Below are positions 1 through 11,810 of a DNA stretch of 64,000 nucleotides, in pieces (the first letter of the stretch is position 1; each line of letters opens with the position of its first letter). The stretch is from Pholiota molesta (Eukaryota; Basidiomycota; Agaricomycetes; Agaricales; Strophariaceae): assembly GCA_014925825.1 (NCBI GenBank), contig JACGCK010000222.1, positions 1 to 64,000 of the forward strand, written 5' to 3'. The notes below the pieces were generated by a model. That model ran no database searches. It saw only the letters and a list, made by a program, of their open reading frames with translations, and was not told the DNA's origin. The position numbers and the translations under genes are program-made.

Positions 1-3000
1 CAATTGGTCTGCCAATGTTGATGACATAAAATCTCCCATAGATCCAGAGTCAAGGAGAGCGCGAGCCGGATGTCCATTAATTTGGACAATTATTACAATT
101 GGCTTCGCGACTAGGCGCTTGCCACCTTTGATTTGGGCGGCATTGCGCTGGACAGTGGGATACGTCCCGCGTGGGATCTGGATCGCTCCCACTGAAAGGT
201 CATTCATAGTTGGGATGGTCGCGGGGTTGGCGACCGTCCCTGAAAAACCGGTAGTTCTCCAGTTGTAACTAACACATTTAATGTGGAATCCGAACTGTCT
301 TCTCCCACGCCGCGTTCCGCGCCGCGTTCCGCGCGAGCGAAATAGAAGGGATCGACGTTCGTGGTTCCTGAATGTAGTAACCGGGCCTGAACCCACATTG
401 GAAGATCAAATTCTTGATTATCCAGTAAGCGCCGGGGTAAACACCATACTCGGCGACTGATCGAGTTGGTGAGAAGTAATTGGGTCCGGTTATTCGGGTC
501 CCAATTAACATCGATTCGCGTTCGATCATGAGATTCGTAGCCAACGTCATACAAGAACGGGCGGCTATTTTGAATCATGCGCGAGAGGAAGCGCTTGGTC
601 AATGCACCCATAGTTTCTTGGGTGTCATTGGACCATTCAGCGCTCATGATTTCATGGCTTTGCACGGCGCATCGATGCGCGTATTCAAGCGCCGGCCTGA
701 AGTCAGGTTGAATTGTTAAATCCTTGTCAAAGTAGGTAATTTGCCCGTGATGACTGTCACGGATTTTATGCACATAGGGAGTTATTTCCTCTAGTGTGAA
801 TCTTGCACGAGTATCAGACTCATCAAGAGCATATCGATAATCATCTCCTGGATAAGGAACTGCATCCTCTAATGCATTAAGCAAGAGAGGGGCAATTACA
901 TTTCCTATTCTAGTGATAGGACGTAGATCTCGGCCTTCCGTGCCCAAATACCAATAATATTCATCCAATGTGGCGAACCCATTACTAGACGGGAAGTCAA
1001 CACTGGGTCATCTTCGACATAGATGGTATTGGTTATTGGTATGGGGTCCTGCTGTACAACGATAGGAGGAGGACTACCCGCGACAGGAGACGCGGGCGGC
1101 GTGGTGGTCGGTAAACCATTTGTCCACACGCGCGGACCTGGTGACGTCAAGCTATCTGGGGAATGTGATGATCCGTTGATCGGTGCCGTCGTGATCGACA
1201 TGCATTCGATCATTTCAAGGGCTTCCACCGGAGTTGAGCTTAACTCAAACGGAGGTTCGTAACGAGAAGCTTGGCCCAGCATGACATCGAACAGGGCGGG
1301 CCGCATGGGCTCGGGAGGTACTGGTCGCACGATATAGTTACGTCCATACCTGTGTATTCGATACCAATTACAGAGATCGAAATGGCTATCTGCCAACTCT
1401 GTGATTGTAATGGATACAGGACGGCCTGGAAAATCTTCGTCATGGATTATCCATTCGAGGTTACCGCGCGGTAAAACATCGAAGTGGCTGTCGTCGCATA
1501 CCCAGGGACGGTTCGTGGGGTATAGCGACCGGATTGCGCTGCGTAATACGAGCTCGGCGTTTGTGCCAAATGGATCACCCATTGGCCAAATTCGAGGTTG
1601 TGATTCATCAGCTACCCCAGTCCAATTGGACAAGATCTGCGCATACCAGTCCCCTAGTCTGAATGAGGGGTCGCATAGCAAATCGCCATCGACATGTGTA
1701 CGGCGGCAATACCGAGTGTCAAAATGATATACGCATCATAGAACCCTGGGATGACAGTGAATCGATATGGGTCAATCAATTCTGTCTCCCAAATAGGTAG
1801 GTTCTTGTCCCCTGGATAGGGTACGCCTTGTTCCAGCGCATACTGCGCTGAATATGCCAGCGCATCACCAAGTCAGTATTCGTGCTCCATGAAAGGCTCG
1901 AAAATATCATTCCAGTAATGGACGTAATGCTCACGCATAGGAATTTCTTCAAATAAATCGTCCAAATACTGTATTGAATTTACAGTTAGTGATTGCACAT
2001 GAATCACTTCATCAGATAATTCCTCTTCGGAATTTTCTGGTTCTTCATCCGTCACAATTTCAATATTATGATTGGAAAGTCCAGGCGGCTTAGAGCTCGA
2101 CGAGTGCACTGTGCTATTGGTAGGACAGTTACGCGACATGTGCCCGTGTTCGCCGCAAGAGAAACACTTCCCAGCTGCGAGATAATCAGCTTTATCTTTG
2201 TCGCTAAGCTTGGGTTTGGAAGTGTTACTCGAGGAGCCGTTGCTCCTCGGTGTTTGCCCTCTCTGGGCGTTATTCGAGGGTCTCGGCGTACTAGACGCGC
2301 CTCGGTTAGATCCTGTCTGGCTCGGATTGGCGGAACGCGCTCGGTCGCTGCTTTTGCGATTATTCGACCGGTAACTGTTCGAGGGTTTACTCGATCCAGT
2401 CCGGCTACGATTGTATTCACGAGAGCCGCCGGCGTTGCTCCCGCCATTGGAGCCGTGCCCATTCTTTGGTTTGGCGTCATTCGATGAGCGGTTATTTTTA
2501 GCGCTCGTTATGCTTTCGGCGATCTCGATTGTTTCAGCATGATTAACGACGTCATCCCAGGACGATATCTCTGGGTTGTAGTAGTCTCTGTACAGGCTTT
2601 GCTGAATGGAAGTGCGAAGTCCACTCCATAATTTAAGAACTTTTTCCCTTTCATTGTTTATGCCAATGAGATTGAAAAGTTCTTCTAATTCGTGGATGTA
2701 CTTCGAGACTGATTTCTCATTCTGGAAGGTTTTCTTGAGCTTTGTTCATTGCTCCGTACGATAATTTACGGGAAAGCAATAATTGAACAAGCCCATAAAG
2801 AACTGAGGTAGTATCCACTCATTAAAGTTCTGTGATACTTTTTGCGTATAAAAATCATACGCCGTATCAGTCAGGTAGTAAGATAAGGTAAACACCTGTT
2901 TCTTAGATGGCACGCGTCCATCCCTGACATAGGCAGTCCCTTCCGTTACGAATCTATTGTAGAGACGTGAATCGGGGGTGCCGTTATACTCTTTTGGAGC

Positions 3001-3708
3001 TATTGGCTTCAATAGAGTTTTCTTGTGCTTTCTTCTTTTGTGATGACGGCGTCTTGATGATGCCGGTTCACTGGGATCGTGATTATCTCGTGGGTTGGGT
3101 GGACCACCCTAAGACTCATCTCCAGAGCTAGAACTAGAACTGGATGACCCCGAGCTGTCGGACGGATCTGACTTGTCACGATTGCGACGATGCGTCCTGA
3201 ATTCTCCCATATTGGCCAGTGTCTTCCCGAGATAACTATCTATCGGGATCTGACCAATTGGGCGCGAATCTATAATGTGCTCCTGTCGCGGGGGCGCATG
3301 ATTAAATTCGCTGGGAAGCGCTGGACGGGATTTGCTTCGTCCATGTGAATGCGCCTCCGTCTCCTGTTCTTGAATGCTAACTCTGGTTTTTTTACGAGGC
3401 TGCACCGGTGTTACAGGGGAGACCGGAAATTCTTCGAATTTCTTCCAGATGCGAGCTTGCTCTTCTGGGTCAATCTCAGATTCATCCCATATAATATTTC
3501 CCCAATTGCTTGGGTGACCCAAGGTTCTTGATGGTTGGAAATAACTCAGAGGCAGGGCGCGCCCCAGCGCGGGAGAACAACATTGGTCTCCTCTCTCTCT
3601 TCTTCTCTGTTCGCTTTCGCGGATTGCACGCAGTCCGTGTATTCTTGGTGTTTTGTTCGCTATCGAGGCTGATCGGGGGCCCTCGCCGACGTCGTCGTCG
3701 GTGCCCAC
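1..3708 (-). pseudogene. Decayed Ty3/Gypsy Gag-protease region, 3' end outside window
   Basis: Read on the minus strand. The Gag core has the retrotransposon capsid signature (FMGLFNYCFPV near 2,790; KYIHELEELFNLIG near 2,680), a Ser/Arg/Asn-rich linker and a CCHC zinc knuckle (CFSCGEHGHMSRNCP, about 2,127-2,171). A long linker follows, then the aspartic protease site LLDSGSMGDFMSS at about 20-60. RT and integrase would lie left of the window. In-frame stops occur at 3,109 (TAG), 2,746 (TGA) and 1,873 (TGA), and the linker changes frame near 1,690 and 960. The protease part reads openly from a Met near 206. The longest upstream frame begins with a GTG at 3,708 behind an in-frame TGA, so the true start is not visible. 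The organisation matches the Gag-linker-PR layout common in Agaricomycete Gypsy elements. Clearly non-functional. Identification is strong from motifs; the exact clade is not resolved. Confidence 0.88.
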
Positions 3709-3762
3709 TGCGCAGAGTCAGAGGACAGCACTTCTGAGCGAGGCGATGCCCGTTGCCCGGGC

Positions 3763-4180
3763 CAGACGTTCGTCCGTCCGTGAATGATCACCGCCCTTGC
3801 CTTGACTTCTTTCGCGCGTTCCGCACCTTTCTTACGCTGCTTGCATGTCTACATACTGCCACAGCTATGCCTGATGGTTTGAATCAATGTCCATAGCTGT
3901 TGGCCCTTACATGGTTGTCTACGTAGTGTTTTTGAGCGTCAGGCAAAGCTACTGCTGCAACTATCACTCTGTTCGACCTTCCCCGCTCGCATTGAGGTGT
4001 CTCGAGTATGGGTTGCTGTCAAATCCTCAATACAAAGCCTCGCTTTTGCATGGAAGCCACGCTTCGTGCCAGATATTCACTGAGACAGTGTCAGCTTACA
4101 GCGATCATGACAGATCGATTCATTTTAGATTATCAACGTAGCACATTGTACTCGTTTTCCGTATTCTATCTATCTATGTG
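3763..4180. repeat. Dispersed repeat R1, copy a (direct repeat of 41,027-41,570)
   Basis: This non-coding stretch reappears at 41,027-41,570 in the same orientation. Shared landmarks include GACGTTCGTCC, TTTCTTTCGCGCGT, GTCAAATCCTCAATAC, AGATATTCA and the closing CGTAGC-CATT-TA block. Divergence is considerable, with several indels. It lies just upstream of the decayed Gag, so it may be leader or LTR sequence of that element; no LTR ends were found to prove this. Confidence 0.6.
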
Positions 4181-4766
4181 ATTAGTTAGCCAATGGGAAG
4201 TAAATACATTCATATGCGCCCTCCCACGACGTGCCCGGCACTACGAACCGCCACTTCCATCATCGAGCACGGGCCTCATGCCGATCTACCGCGCTGACCG
4301 ACTTGGAGCGCCATCGCACGGCCTAATCCCTAGGTCCTTCCAGAAAAGGTACACGCGGATGCACAAAGCGCGCTGTGCGCACGGCCTGTGGGCTGGACTT
4401 TGAATCATGAATGGGTTATTTTGGAAGCGACGCAACGAAAATGGATGAACATACATCATGTTTACGAAATCCGTTCGTTGCCTTTCTCATACCCCACACA
4501 GCTGCAATCCCGCTGAGCAGCGCACGCACGCGGACGGAGCGCATGTGGCTGGCGTGGCGGCTTACCACGCAGTACGGCGTAACGGCTCTGAGCTGCGGGT
4601 GCATGGTGCATACGACGGGCTCGCCGAGCGCGATGCCTGCATCGGCGAGGTCCTGCCTGGAGATAAAGACGTGTATCCTTAGCGTAGCGACTTCTCTGTA
4701 AATGAGTTCGCAGAGAGAGGCAAGAAAAATGTGACGATGAAATATAAAGCGCACTCCCACGAGGTC
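4181..4766. repeat. Array-type repeat sequence, left target flank of the hAT element
   Basis: No gene is recognisable. The segment around 4,620-4,690 (GCGCGATGCCTG ... GGAGATAAAGACG ... TTAGCG-AGCGAC) matches 15,598-15,662, so the repeat array that dominates 9-43 kb already begins here. The hAT transposon at 4,775 inserted into it; array-like sequence resumes at 9,085. Confidence 0.5.
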
Positions 4767-4774
4767 GCAGCAAC

Positions 4775-4900
4775 TAGTGTTGCCGCGAGGTGAGTTGCGA
4801 GGTAGCTCGAGGTGACGGATTTCAAAGTCCGAGCACCTCGAGGTAAGCTTGGAGCTCACCTTGGCTCGGTAGCTTGGCAACTCGGTCCCATATAAGGAAT
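4775..4900. repeat. hAT left end: TIR plus subterminal CTCGAGGT repeats
   Basis: TIR at 4,775-4,794, followed by several copies of GCTCGAGGTGA-like words in both orientations (4,799-4,845, 4,850-4,885). The right end (8,975-9,076) has the matching set. Clustered subterminal words are the usual binding sites for BED-finger hAT transposases. Confidence 0.85.
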
Positions 4901-5051
4901 CCACAATATACCCCGCTCGAAGTTATGCCGTGTGCGCCGATTTGATGAATTGAAAGATTATACACGAAGTACCTACTGTTTAACAAGTACTATATACATT
5001 GTAGATATGCTTGCAATAGAAGAAAAGTGCGAAGATTAAGTTGTAATTAAG

Positions 5052-8000
5052 TTATGGCCGTTGTCGGCCCCATCCCTCCCAAGACTCACTGATATATGTA
5101 TTCAGCTCGTCGATCTCTCCGCGGCTCATCAAATCTCTGACAGTTTCGGGGGATACATCGAGGATAGAGAGCTCGTGTTCTGTACAAATCAAGTTGTCAG
5201 TAAAATTCAGGCGATCCTTTCGATAGCCGAATTTCAACATTTGAAGTTCCTCTATTTTGAATGAAGACAGATTTGAGCGTCGGTTGGTGTCGGTTTCTTT
5301 GCTCGATGAGAAAACCCGTTCACATGGCACTGCAGATGCCTGCGCTGGAAGGATATCTAGTGCAATCTTGTAGAGAAGAGGAAATTTAAGCTTGTAGGTC
5401 TGGAAGTGATGAATAAGTACATTTCCATCCATCTGAACAAAGTGTGAGCAACATTACCTGCCAGAACCGAAGTAAATCAAAGTTTTCTAATCCTCGTCAT
5501 CATCTATGACCCCTTCAGCTTCGTATGCCAAGATCTCAGCAGATACGGCCTTTCGCGCTTCCTCATCAAGCCGGCGTTCTATCTCTTCTGCGGATTCCAA
5601 CACAGTCGCGTCGGCATTGGATGAGCTCGTCGGAACGTTGGGGCATGAAAGGGAGCGTGCAAGCGAGTTGAATCTTGCGAGACCAGAAGCTTGAGAAAGT
5701 GCCGCTCCAGATGCGGAAGCCGTCTTGACGATACGGCGTGAAATAGGCGCTCGCGGATGCGAGGCCGCTGCGGAAGCTGCAGGATGCATTGACTTGTAAT
5801 ATTCTGTCATCTGGACGTAAGGTATTGAGTTTAGTCTTTGAATAAGTATATTTGAAACATACAGCACTTGTAACAGAGCTTCGTGCAGCTATGTAGTCAG
5901 CGGAGGACCAATTTTCTTTCAACCATTCAAATTTGATGGTTGGATTTATCACTGTAGGACAATTGAGTACGAATTGCATGAAGGAAAATTAGAATTTAGC
6001 ACGCACCCATCGCAAGTCCATAAGCTCTATTTCCACGTGAAATGGTCAGATATTCTTCGAGTTTGGCCACCGAAGCATCAATTCCGTGGACCAACTCTGG
6101 TAATGTTCCACGGAGCATCTTCAGCATTACGATCAGTTTCTCGTAGACAGGAAGGACAATAGATAAGGTAGGCGTCTTTTCTGCTGATACAAGTTCCTGA
6201 ACAATATGGAACACATAAAGAAATTTGCGGATATCCGAAGCGACCTTGATTTCAATGTCACTAAAGGTATGCTGGGAAAGATCTTCATTGATCTCGACCA
6301 ATTTTCGTGAAACCTAGATAGAAAATTGATTGAGTGAAGCAGAAAAACAAGCCAATAACTCACAAGGTAAGTTTCCAAAAACCGATCAAGCATATTGAAT
6401 GTTGCGGACCACCGAGTATCGACATCCTTAAGAAGTCCCACATTACGGAGCTGTTCGTTTGTATCTCCCCAGCCACCTGCCTCATTTCCCTTCTTTAGAA
6501 TCGTCTCGAACTGTTCGCGATGTTGGCCCGATGAACGGCATGCAGTTACATAACGACAGATTAATGCAACAACATCCCGCTCAAGGACTTCGAGATATTC
6601 GGGATTGGCTGTAAGTTCAGGAGGGAGATTGGGCAATGTGTTTGAACTCGGAGTATCTTCCCCATACATAAATTTGTTGTCGTAATAATCCTCGATCTCT
6701 GCAAACAATGTATTGGTCTGAGCTTGGGTAAGAGCCTTCAACCCTGCTTTCACAGCAATATTAATCACATGTGGAAAGCATCTAGCTTATAGATTAGACA
6801 ATTAGATACATAACATGAAATAGAACAATATACCTTATTCGATTGCCGTCTCTGTCGAATGGAATTCCCATCTTGCGAAGTTCAATTTCGAGTTCGGCCA
6901 TCATCTTCTGGTTGTTGGAGGCGTTATCGAGTGTGATCATTGATTGCTATAAGTCATTGATCAGCAAAAATAGAGGATATTAAGCAGAGAAGTACTCGCT
7001 TTGTCAAGGCAGTTAATTTCTTTGAGAACCTGCAGAAAAACCTTGGCAATATTGCGGCCTGTATGGCTGCCTTCTAGTTCCCTAAATGCCACAAGTTGTG
7101 CTCGAAGAACAAGGTTCCCAGAAACGGAATCCTTAGCTAGATAATGTGCAGTAATAGCCATATAAGACTCCATATTTTGCCGGGACCAAATGTCGCTTGT
7201 AAATGATACTCGTCCAAGAGCATTCTAATGCGCACCGTGAAGGAGCATAAGTAATGCGACTGTCGATTTCTAAAAATAACTTACCTCAATGTCCAGCAAC
7301 ATTGCTTTATATTCTCTTTGAAAAGCGACAGTGATGAGCTCTGAAAGCTTTGAACGATGAGGCAAGTCTTTCTCAGCCAGATCCTCATTCAAAAATAATA
7401 TCAAGTTCCGTAGTTCGGGACAATCAATGACATCTAATGACTGGTCACAGTTAGACTTGAATAAACACTGTTAAATTGATTATTAGGAACATACCTGATC
7501 ATCGACGGCTATCCAGCAGATCAGCCTATTGTAGAATCCGGAAAGGGAAAATGGCTCCCTTTCCGAGGTGCCAGGTTGTTCAAAGTTATGATCAAGTGTT
7601 TGCCAGCCTTTAAGCTTCTCGGCGGCAACAACCTCGCGCCAGGTTTGTGAGTGCTTAATTTTGAGATGCTGGCGAATACATGATGTCTGCCCGTCGACGT
7701 TCTTCCATGTAGTCCACTTTGAACCACTGAAATAAAACGAATCATATCAGTAATAATGCTATTCCATAGAAATTATCACATACGTGCAAAGTCGGCATCC
7801 AATGAATGGAAATTTTGATGCATCAGGTCGTTTTTTGAAGATATCATCGCGTTCCGGTAAACCAGACGGTTTGGCTGGCACTCGAAGAGCTCGCATAAAA
7901 TACCAGACATCTGTCGCAGATACGGCGTCGCTCTCGGACGCGGAATTGTTGAGAATCGAGCCAAGATGCTGACCTCGGCGCGTGGTACGAGCTACTGATG

Positions 8001-8520
8001 GGTGCTGCTCAGAAGTAGTGTTGGTATTGCTACTTTGTGGTCCAATGCCTGGAACTGCCTGCTGTGGGATAGGAGGGTTGTTCTCCACCTCAGAATCTCT
8101 GCCTGTATTTGAGTTGACATTACGGCGCTTTGACGCGGTCGTTGATCCGTTAGGCGCCCGTTTTCGCTTAGCAGCCTGAGATGCGACAGCCGCTTGTGAT
8201 GTCATAGGCCTTGACGGCCCAACATTGGCAGTATTAAAGCTCGAGTTCGAAGCAAGAACAGTAGAATTAGCATATGATGACGGAAAAGCATTCTGGAAGA
8301 ATGTCTGAGAAGTGGTTGCAGTACCAGAATGATCAGGATATGGATTTTGAGCAGCCTGAGTAGGATATGACCATTGCTGCAGCTGGTACTGTGTTCCATG
8401 TGGTCCGGGCTGCATGGAAGGATAGACTGGAGGATAATAGGTGTAGGCAGATTGTGAAGAAGCATGCAGATTGCACGAACAGGATTGTCGATCAGGGCAA
8501 TTGCATGTTGAGGTGGCCAT
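5052..8520 (-). CDS. hAT family transposase, ten exons, one frameshift
   Basis: Cut-and-paste transposase acting in the nucleus on its own TIRs. My exon model on the minus strand is 8520-7784, 7726-7495, 7440-7285, 7224-7000, 6946-6834, 6781-6364, 6313-6007, 5951-5863, 5810-5458 and 5399-5052. The nine introns are 50-60 nt and all phases agree. Intron 4 uses a GC-AG donor (GCGAGT); the rest are GT-AG. Seen in order: a Gln/Ser/Asn-rich N-terminus; a BED-type zinc finger split by intron 1 (CRLC ... H-X4-H); catalytic blocks FTSDIWS and ITLDNAS; CFPHVINIAV; DVDTRWSATFNMLDRF; LLRFWQ; and the C-terminal dimerisation block ending in CERVFSSSKET. The full length would be about 992 residues, normal for the family. 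One base is missing in a T run at about 5,489-5,490 (exon 9), putting a stop before LLRFWQ and cutting off the dimerisation domain. Start at 8,520 is the first ATG of the open exon. Confidence 0.9.
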
Positions 8521-9084
8521 TCCACTGCTGATACTCAGAATCCTGCTTTACCCACTCAATTTATATGGTTTCTTTGATTTGGATTGTGTATATTCAATAA
8601 ACATAGACGCGCCGACGTTCAAGCGTCGACGCGTCCTAGACTCGACAACGCACATAGCGTAAACACGTCCTAAACACAACAACCTATCCCCCTTTTCGCA
8701 ATTTTCGCGACCATGTAATAGCAACCAATATATTCCTATTTGATGAAATTAGTGCTTACTGTGCTTGACGGAGTCAGCCTGCCATAGACGATGTGTCTTC
8801 CTGGGTACAGAGGCAAAGAAATAGCAATAAAATTGTAATATTGACTAGTCTACATAGTTTGTACATAGTATACTACTTGCTTATGACTTTAATCAGATCA
8901 TTTGACGCCAGTGTGATTGATATTTGCCGTGTCGCCGTGTTCATAAGCGAGAACCGGAGGTTTAAAAAAACTTCCGAGTTACCTCGAGCTGAGGTGACCT
9001 CGAGCTGCCAAATCCGGAAGGCGCCCAAGCTGAGGTGCAACTCGGCTCGAGGCCAGCTCACCTCGCGGCAACACTAGCAGCAAC

Positions 9085-9889
9085 ACGGACGCTTTGCATA
9101 GCAACGGCAGCGACGCAATCTGTGACGATTGGATATCTTTGGAGGCGTGGGAGTCACCAGAGATATGAAGCGGCACACGAGATTGGAGGTTGGTAAAGCT
9201 TAGAGAATCAGATAGAACAGTTATAGGGCTGTAAAATTGACTGCCTAAACTATTACAGAGGATCGACTATTTATACCAAGCTGAAGAGTATCTAAGTCAT
9301 TGAATGAAACAAATAGTACAGGTAAAACGGGGTTGAAATAAGGGGGCGCAGTAGAAATAGTAAGCTAGATAATAAGCACGGAGTGGGGGGTGATGAGGAG
9401 TCCATGCGGCTGGGTACGAAGAGCCCCGGCGTCACTGAGGATTTATCAGACTCTGAGTAAACAAGTAAAATGGAGCGGAAGCGCTGATGAGGCGCGGAAG
9501 CGACAGTTTTAAAATGATCTATAATAAGTCAGACGGAGTTGGGGTGTGATAAGATAAAAGATTAGATAAAAAAAATGACGGCAAGGGAGATCCGGGTAGC
9601 GGGATGCTACACAATCCATCCTCCGCCCTGGAGGCGAATAAAGACCTCTGCGGAGAGACACCGATCATGATTTGTTGAGACGCACTGCCGCCACAGAATG
9701 CACGAGAAGGAGGATGGGTGAAACAGAAAAAAACGCAACAGAAATGCCATCTCACAGGCGCCACAGAGGCTCCCTTGCTCGCCAAACGGAATTGCGAATA
9801 CCGAATCATGAGAGTCTTCAAACAACAAACCACAAGCGCGCAAGCAAGTGGCGGCGGCAGCAGCCCCTCTGAGTAGAAAACGAGTTCGT
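9085..9889. repeat. Repeat-derived spacer, right flank of the hAT element
   Basis: No coding signal found. The sequence just right of the target duplication continues the pre-insertion array sequence. 9,720-9,860 (adenine-rich run, then AATGCCAT-TC-CAGG and CAAGCAAGTGG) is a diverged copy of the 12,830-12,970 module. A TATA-like GGTATAAATAG lies on the minus strand at about 9,270, but no transcript can be assigned to it. Confidence 0.4.
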
Positions 9890-11130
9890 ACGTATGGCGA
9901 AGTACGACGAGCAATGAGTGTTGTGAGATGGCAGATCCTGCGTGTTAAAATGGCATCTGATGTGCATCATTACCACCACCGGCACTCCACAAGAAAGCGC
10001 ACTACCCGGTTTTACTTTGATAGCCATATTTGATACCTGCCATTGCATGCTGTCGAGCGATGCAAGAGGAGCAGACGGGCAACATGGGGAGGTGCGTCCT
10101 GGTTTCCAAAGTACGCTGTCGGGCGTGTGCTCTCTAAAGGGTATCCGGGGTACGGTGCTCCGAGGAACGTGAATGAAGGATGAATAGGGTACTCAGCTTG
10201 GCTCCCACGGATTCGTCGACCGAGTCCCCAGCCTGAGCGTACCACTGTCAATGGTTGCGATAGCGTCATTGGTTGTTCTTGACAGGGAGGAGACAGATAG
10301 TATGCCTAGTTGTGCAGGATATTGAAGGCCGAGCAGCTGGGGTTGGAAGAGCTGCACGCGGAAAGTGAGGCTGTTAAGGGGATAAAGATGTGGGTGGGTT
10401 GAGAAAGCGAACGAGAGATGCAGCAAGTGGACCGTGCGCACATCGGCCCGTTCCTTACGGGGAATCCCGAACAGGCCTGGTGCTCTTCTGTAACAGAGTG
10501 ACTTTTATTTCTTTTATCTTATCTTATCTTCGTCACACCTCCCTTATGTTTTGTTTTCCTTTCTTCGTCCTTCGTTTATATTTGTTTCTATTTTATTTTA
10601 TTTTCCAAGACTCTTTACTCGTAGACTATATAAGCTGTAGCTACTCGTAAATAGTCCCCCAGTGAATTCTAAGTCGTTATTCCCGTCTTTTTGTTCGCTA
10701 CCCCCCGTGTGCCGAAACTCCCACCGCTGTCGCTTCACAGTCACAGTTGTCGCTTTCGTCACATCTTCCAACCCGTCAGCGTACCTCTCGTGTCTTGTGC
10801 CTGATCCCCCTCCCCAGGCCTCCCCTCTGCATTTCGGACCGTCCCAGCATATCCATTCACAGGGCCAACAATGCTCATATAGACCATGCAGCCCGAACAC
10901 CTGCGTGCCAGTCGCATTCCAGATCGGTTTACTCGCGCTCTCCTTCCAATATCTGGACTACGCATCCTCACCACCCTCGCTCCTCCCCCGGCTTACAGAT
11001 TTGGACGCGTTCAGATCTTCTTGCATGCCATGGCCGACAACTCCCATAAGGCAGCTCGAGCGTCATCTGCGCTCCCGATGCGCGGGCCCGGGAATTGTGT
11101 GGAGATCGGCCAGGCCGTCCATCTCCAGGG
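9890..11130. repeat. Array unit 1, modules E and F
   Basis: Module E (about 9,890-10,490) opens near GGCGAAGTACGA. It carries the landmarks TACC-GCCAT, GTCGAGC-ATGCA, TCCAAAGTACGCTGTCGGGCGTG, GCCTGAGCGTAC, GGTTGTTCTTGACAGGGAGGA, GTGGACCGTGCGCA and GGAATCCCGAACAGGCCTGG. Module F (about 10,760-11,130) has CATATCCATTC-CAGGGCCAACAATGC and GATCGGTTTACTCGCGCTCTCC. Both recur at 13.1-14.2 kb and further right. Open frames here are not conserved between copies, so I do not call genes. 10,490-10,640 is pyrimidine/AT-rich and unexplained. Confidence 0.7.
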
Positions 11131-11309
11131 GGAGCGGTGGTGAATCGATGGCTGGTTCTGTCTATGCCGCGGTGGGATCTGAGCGGCTTTCGGGATGGCA
11201 GCTCGCGCGATGTTGGGAATTGGGGGTTTCTTGTACGTTCTCTTTTCTTATCGTCGCTTTCTGGTCGGTATTTCGTGCATGGACTGCGGAAGCAAAGTAC
11301 CTGCTATGT

Positions 11310-11810
11310 TGCATGATGTTCGTGACCCGTCGTCTGAGCGATGCAAGAGAACACCACAGCGGCTGGTAGAGTTCTTCCGCTACAGGCTAGTTTCACCTCC
11401 CACAGGAGGGTGTTGGTAGACACTTTGACGTCACAATGCATTCGAAGAGCTGTGGTGTTCTTCTGCGATCGAAAACTGTCGATGAGGACAAGTTCGTTAG
11501 GGTTATCGCAGTCATCGCACCCGATATCATTACTTTGTGTTCATTGTTGGCATCTCTGGAAGCCTCTTGTCTCAGCGGCGTCGCATCATTATAGTAACGC
11601 GGGCAGGGCTGATACTGCTGTTGAGAACCATTTGAATGATTCAGCGCCTTCAGCTGCGCATTTTCTCTCAAACCAATGTTGTTAATAGTCGTCTATTACT
11701 GGATGGGAGACCATCGGCGCAAGTTTTGGCACTTGGAATTAATCACCAGAATACCCGTTTGGAGGCATGAACAATGGCAGCGAGACACGCTCGCTCACGA
11801 AAACGATTAT
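11310..11810. repeat. Array module G, copy with 5S-like box
   Basis: Landmarks are GATGCAAGAGAACACCACAG, GGTGTTCTTCTGCGATCGAA, TAGTAACGCGGGCAGG, TTGAATGATTCAGCGCC and TACTGGATGGGAGACC (11,697-11,712). The closing part recurs with the same order at 32.6-33.2 kb and 38.4-39.0 kb. No conserved reading frame is kept across copies. Confidence 0.72.

Larger units (their letters stand above)
4775..9076 (-). mobile_element. hAT DNA transposon, structurally complete (4,302 bp)
   Basis: The ends are a perfect 20-bp terminal inverted repeat, TAGTGTTGCCGCGAGGTGAG at 4,775-4,794 and its reverse complement at 9,057-9,076. Both sides carry the identical 8-bp target duplication GCAGCAAC (4,767-4,774 and 9,077-9,084). 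TAGTGTTG starts and 8-bp duplications are hAT hallmarks. The subterminal 100-130 bp at each end carry repeated CTCGAGGT/ACCTCGAG words, likely transposase binding sites. The element encodes one transposase gene on the minus strand and nothing else recognisable. Perfect TIRs and duplication indicate a recent insertion. Confidence 0.97.

Noticed and set aside
5434..5457. A 24-25 nt intron in the hAT gene ending just before ATGGATGG
   Set aside because: Too short for a spliceosomal intron; the 58-nt version ending at 5,400 gives the correct phase and the expected protein.
10662..11369. Plus-strand frame of 235 codons in array modules F/G
   Set aside because: Not preserved in the other module copies (13.7, 18.5, 34.3, 37.8 kb), so it is a chance frame in a repeat.
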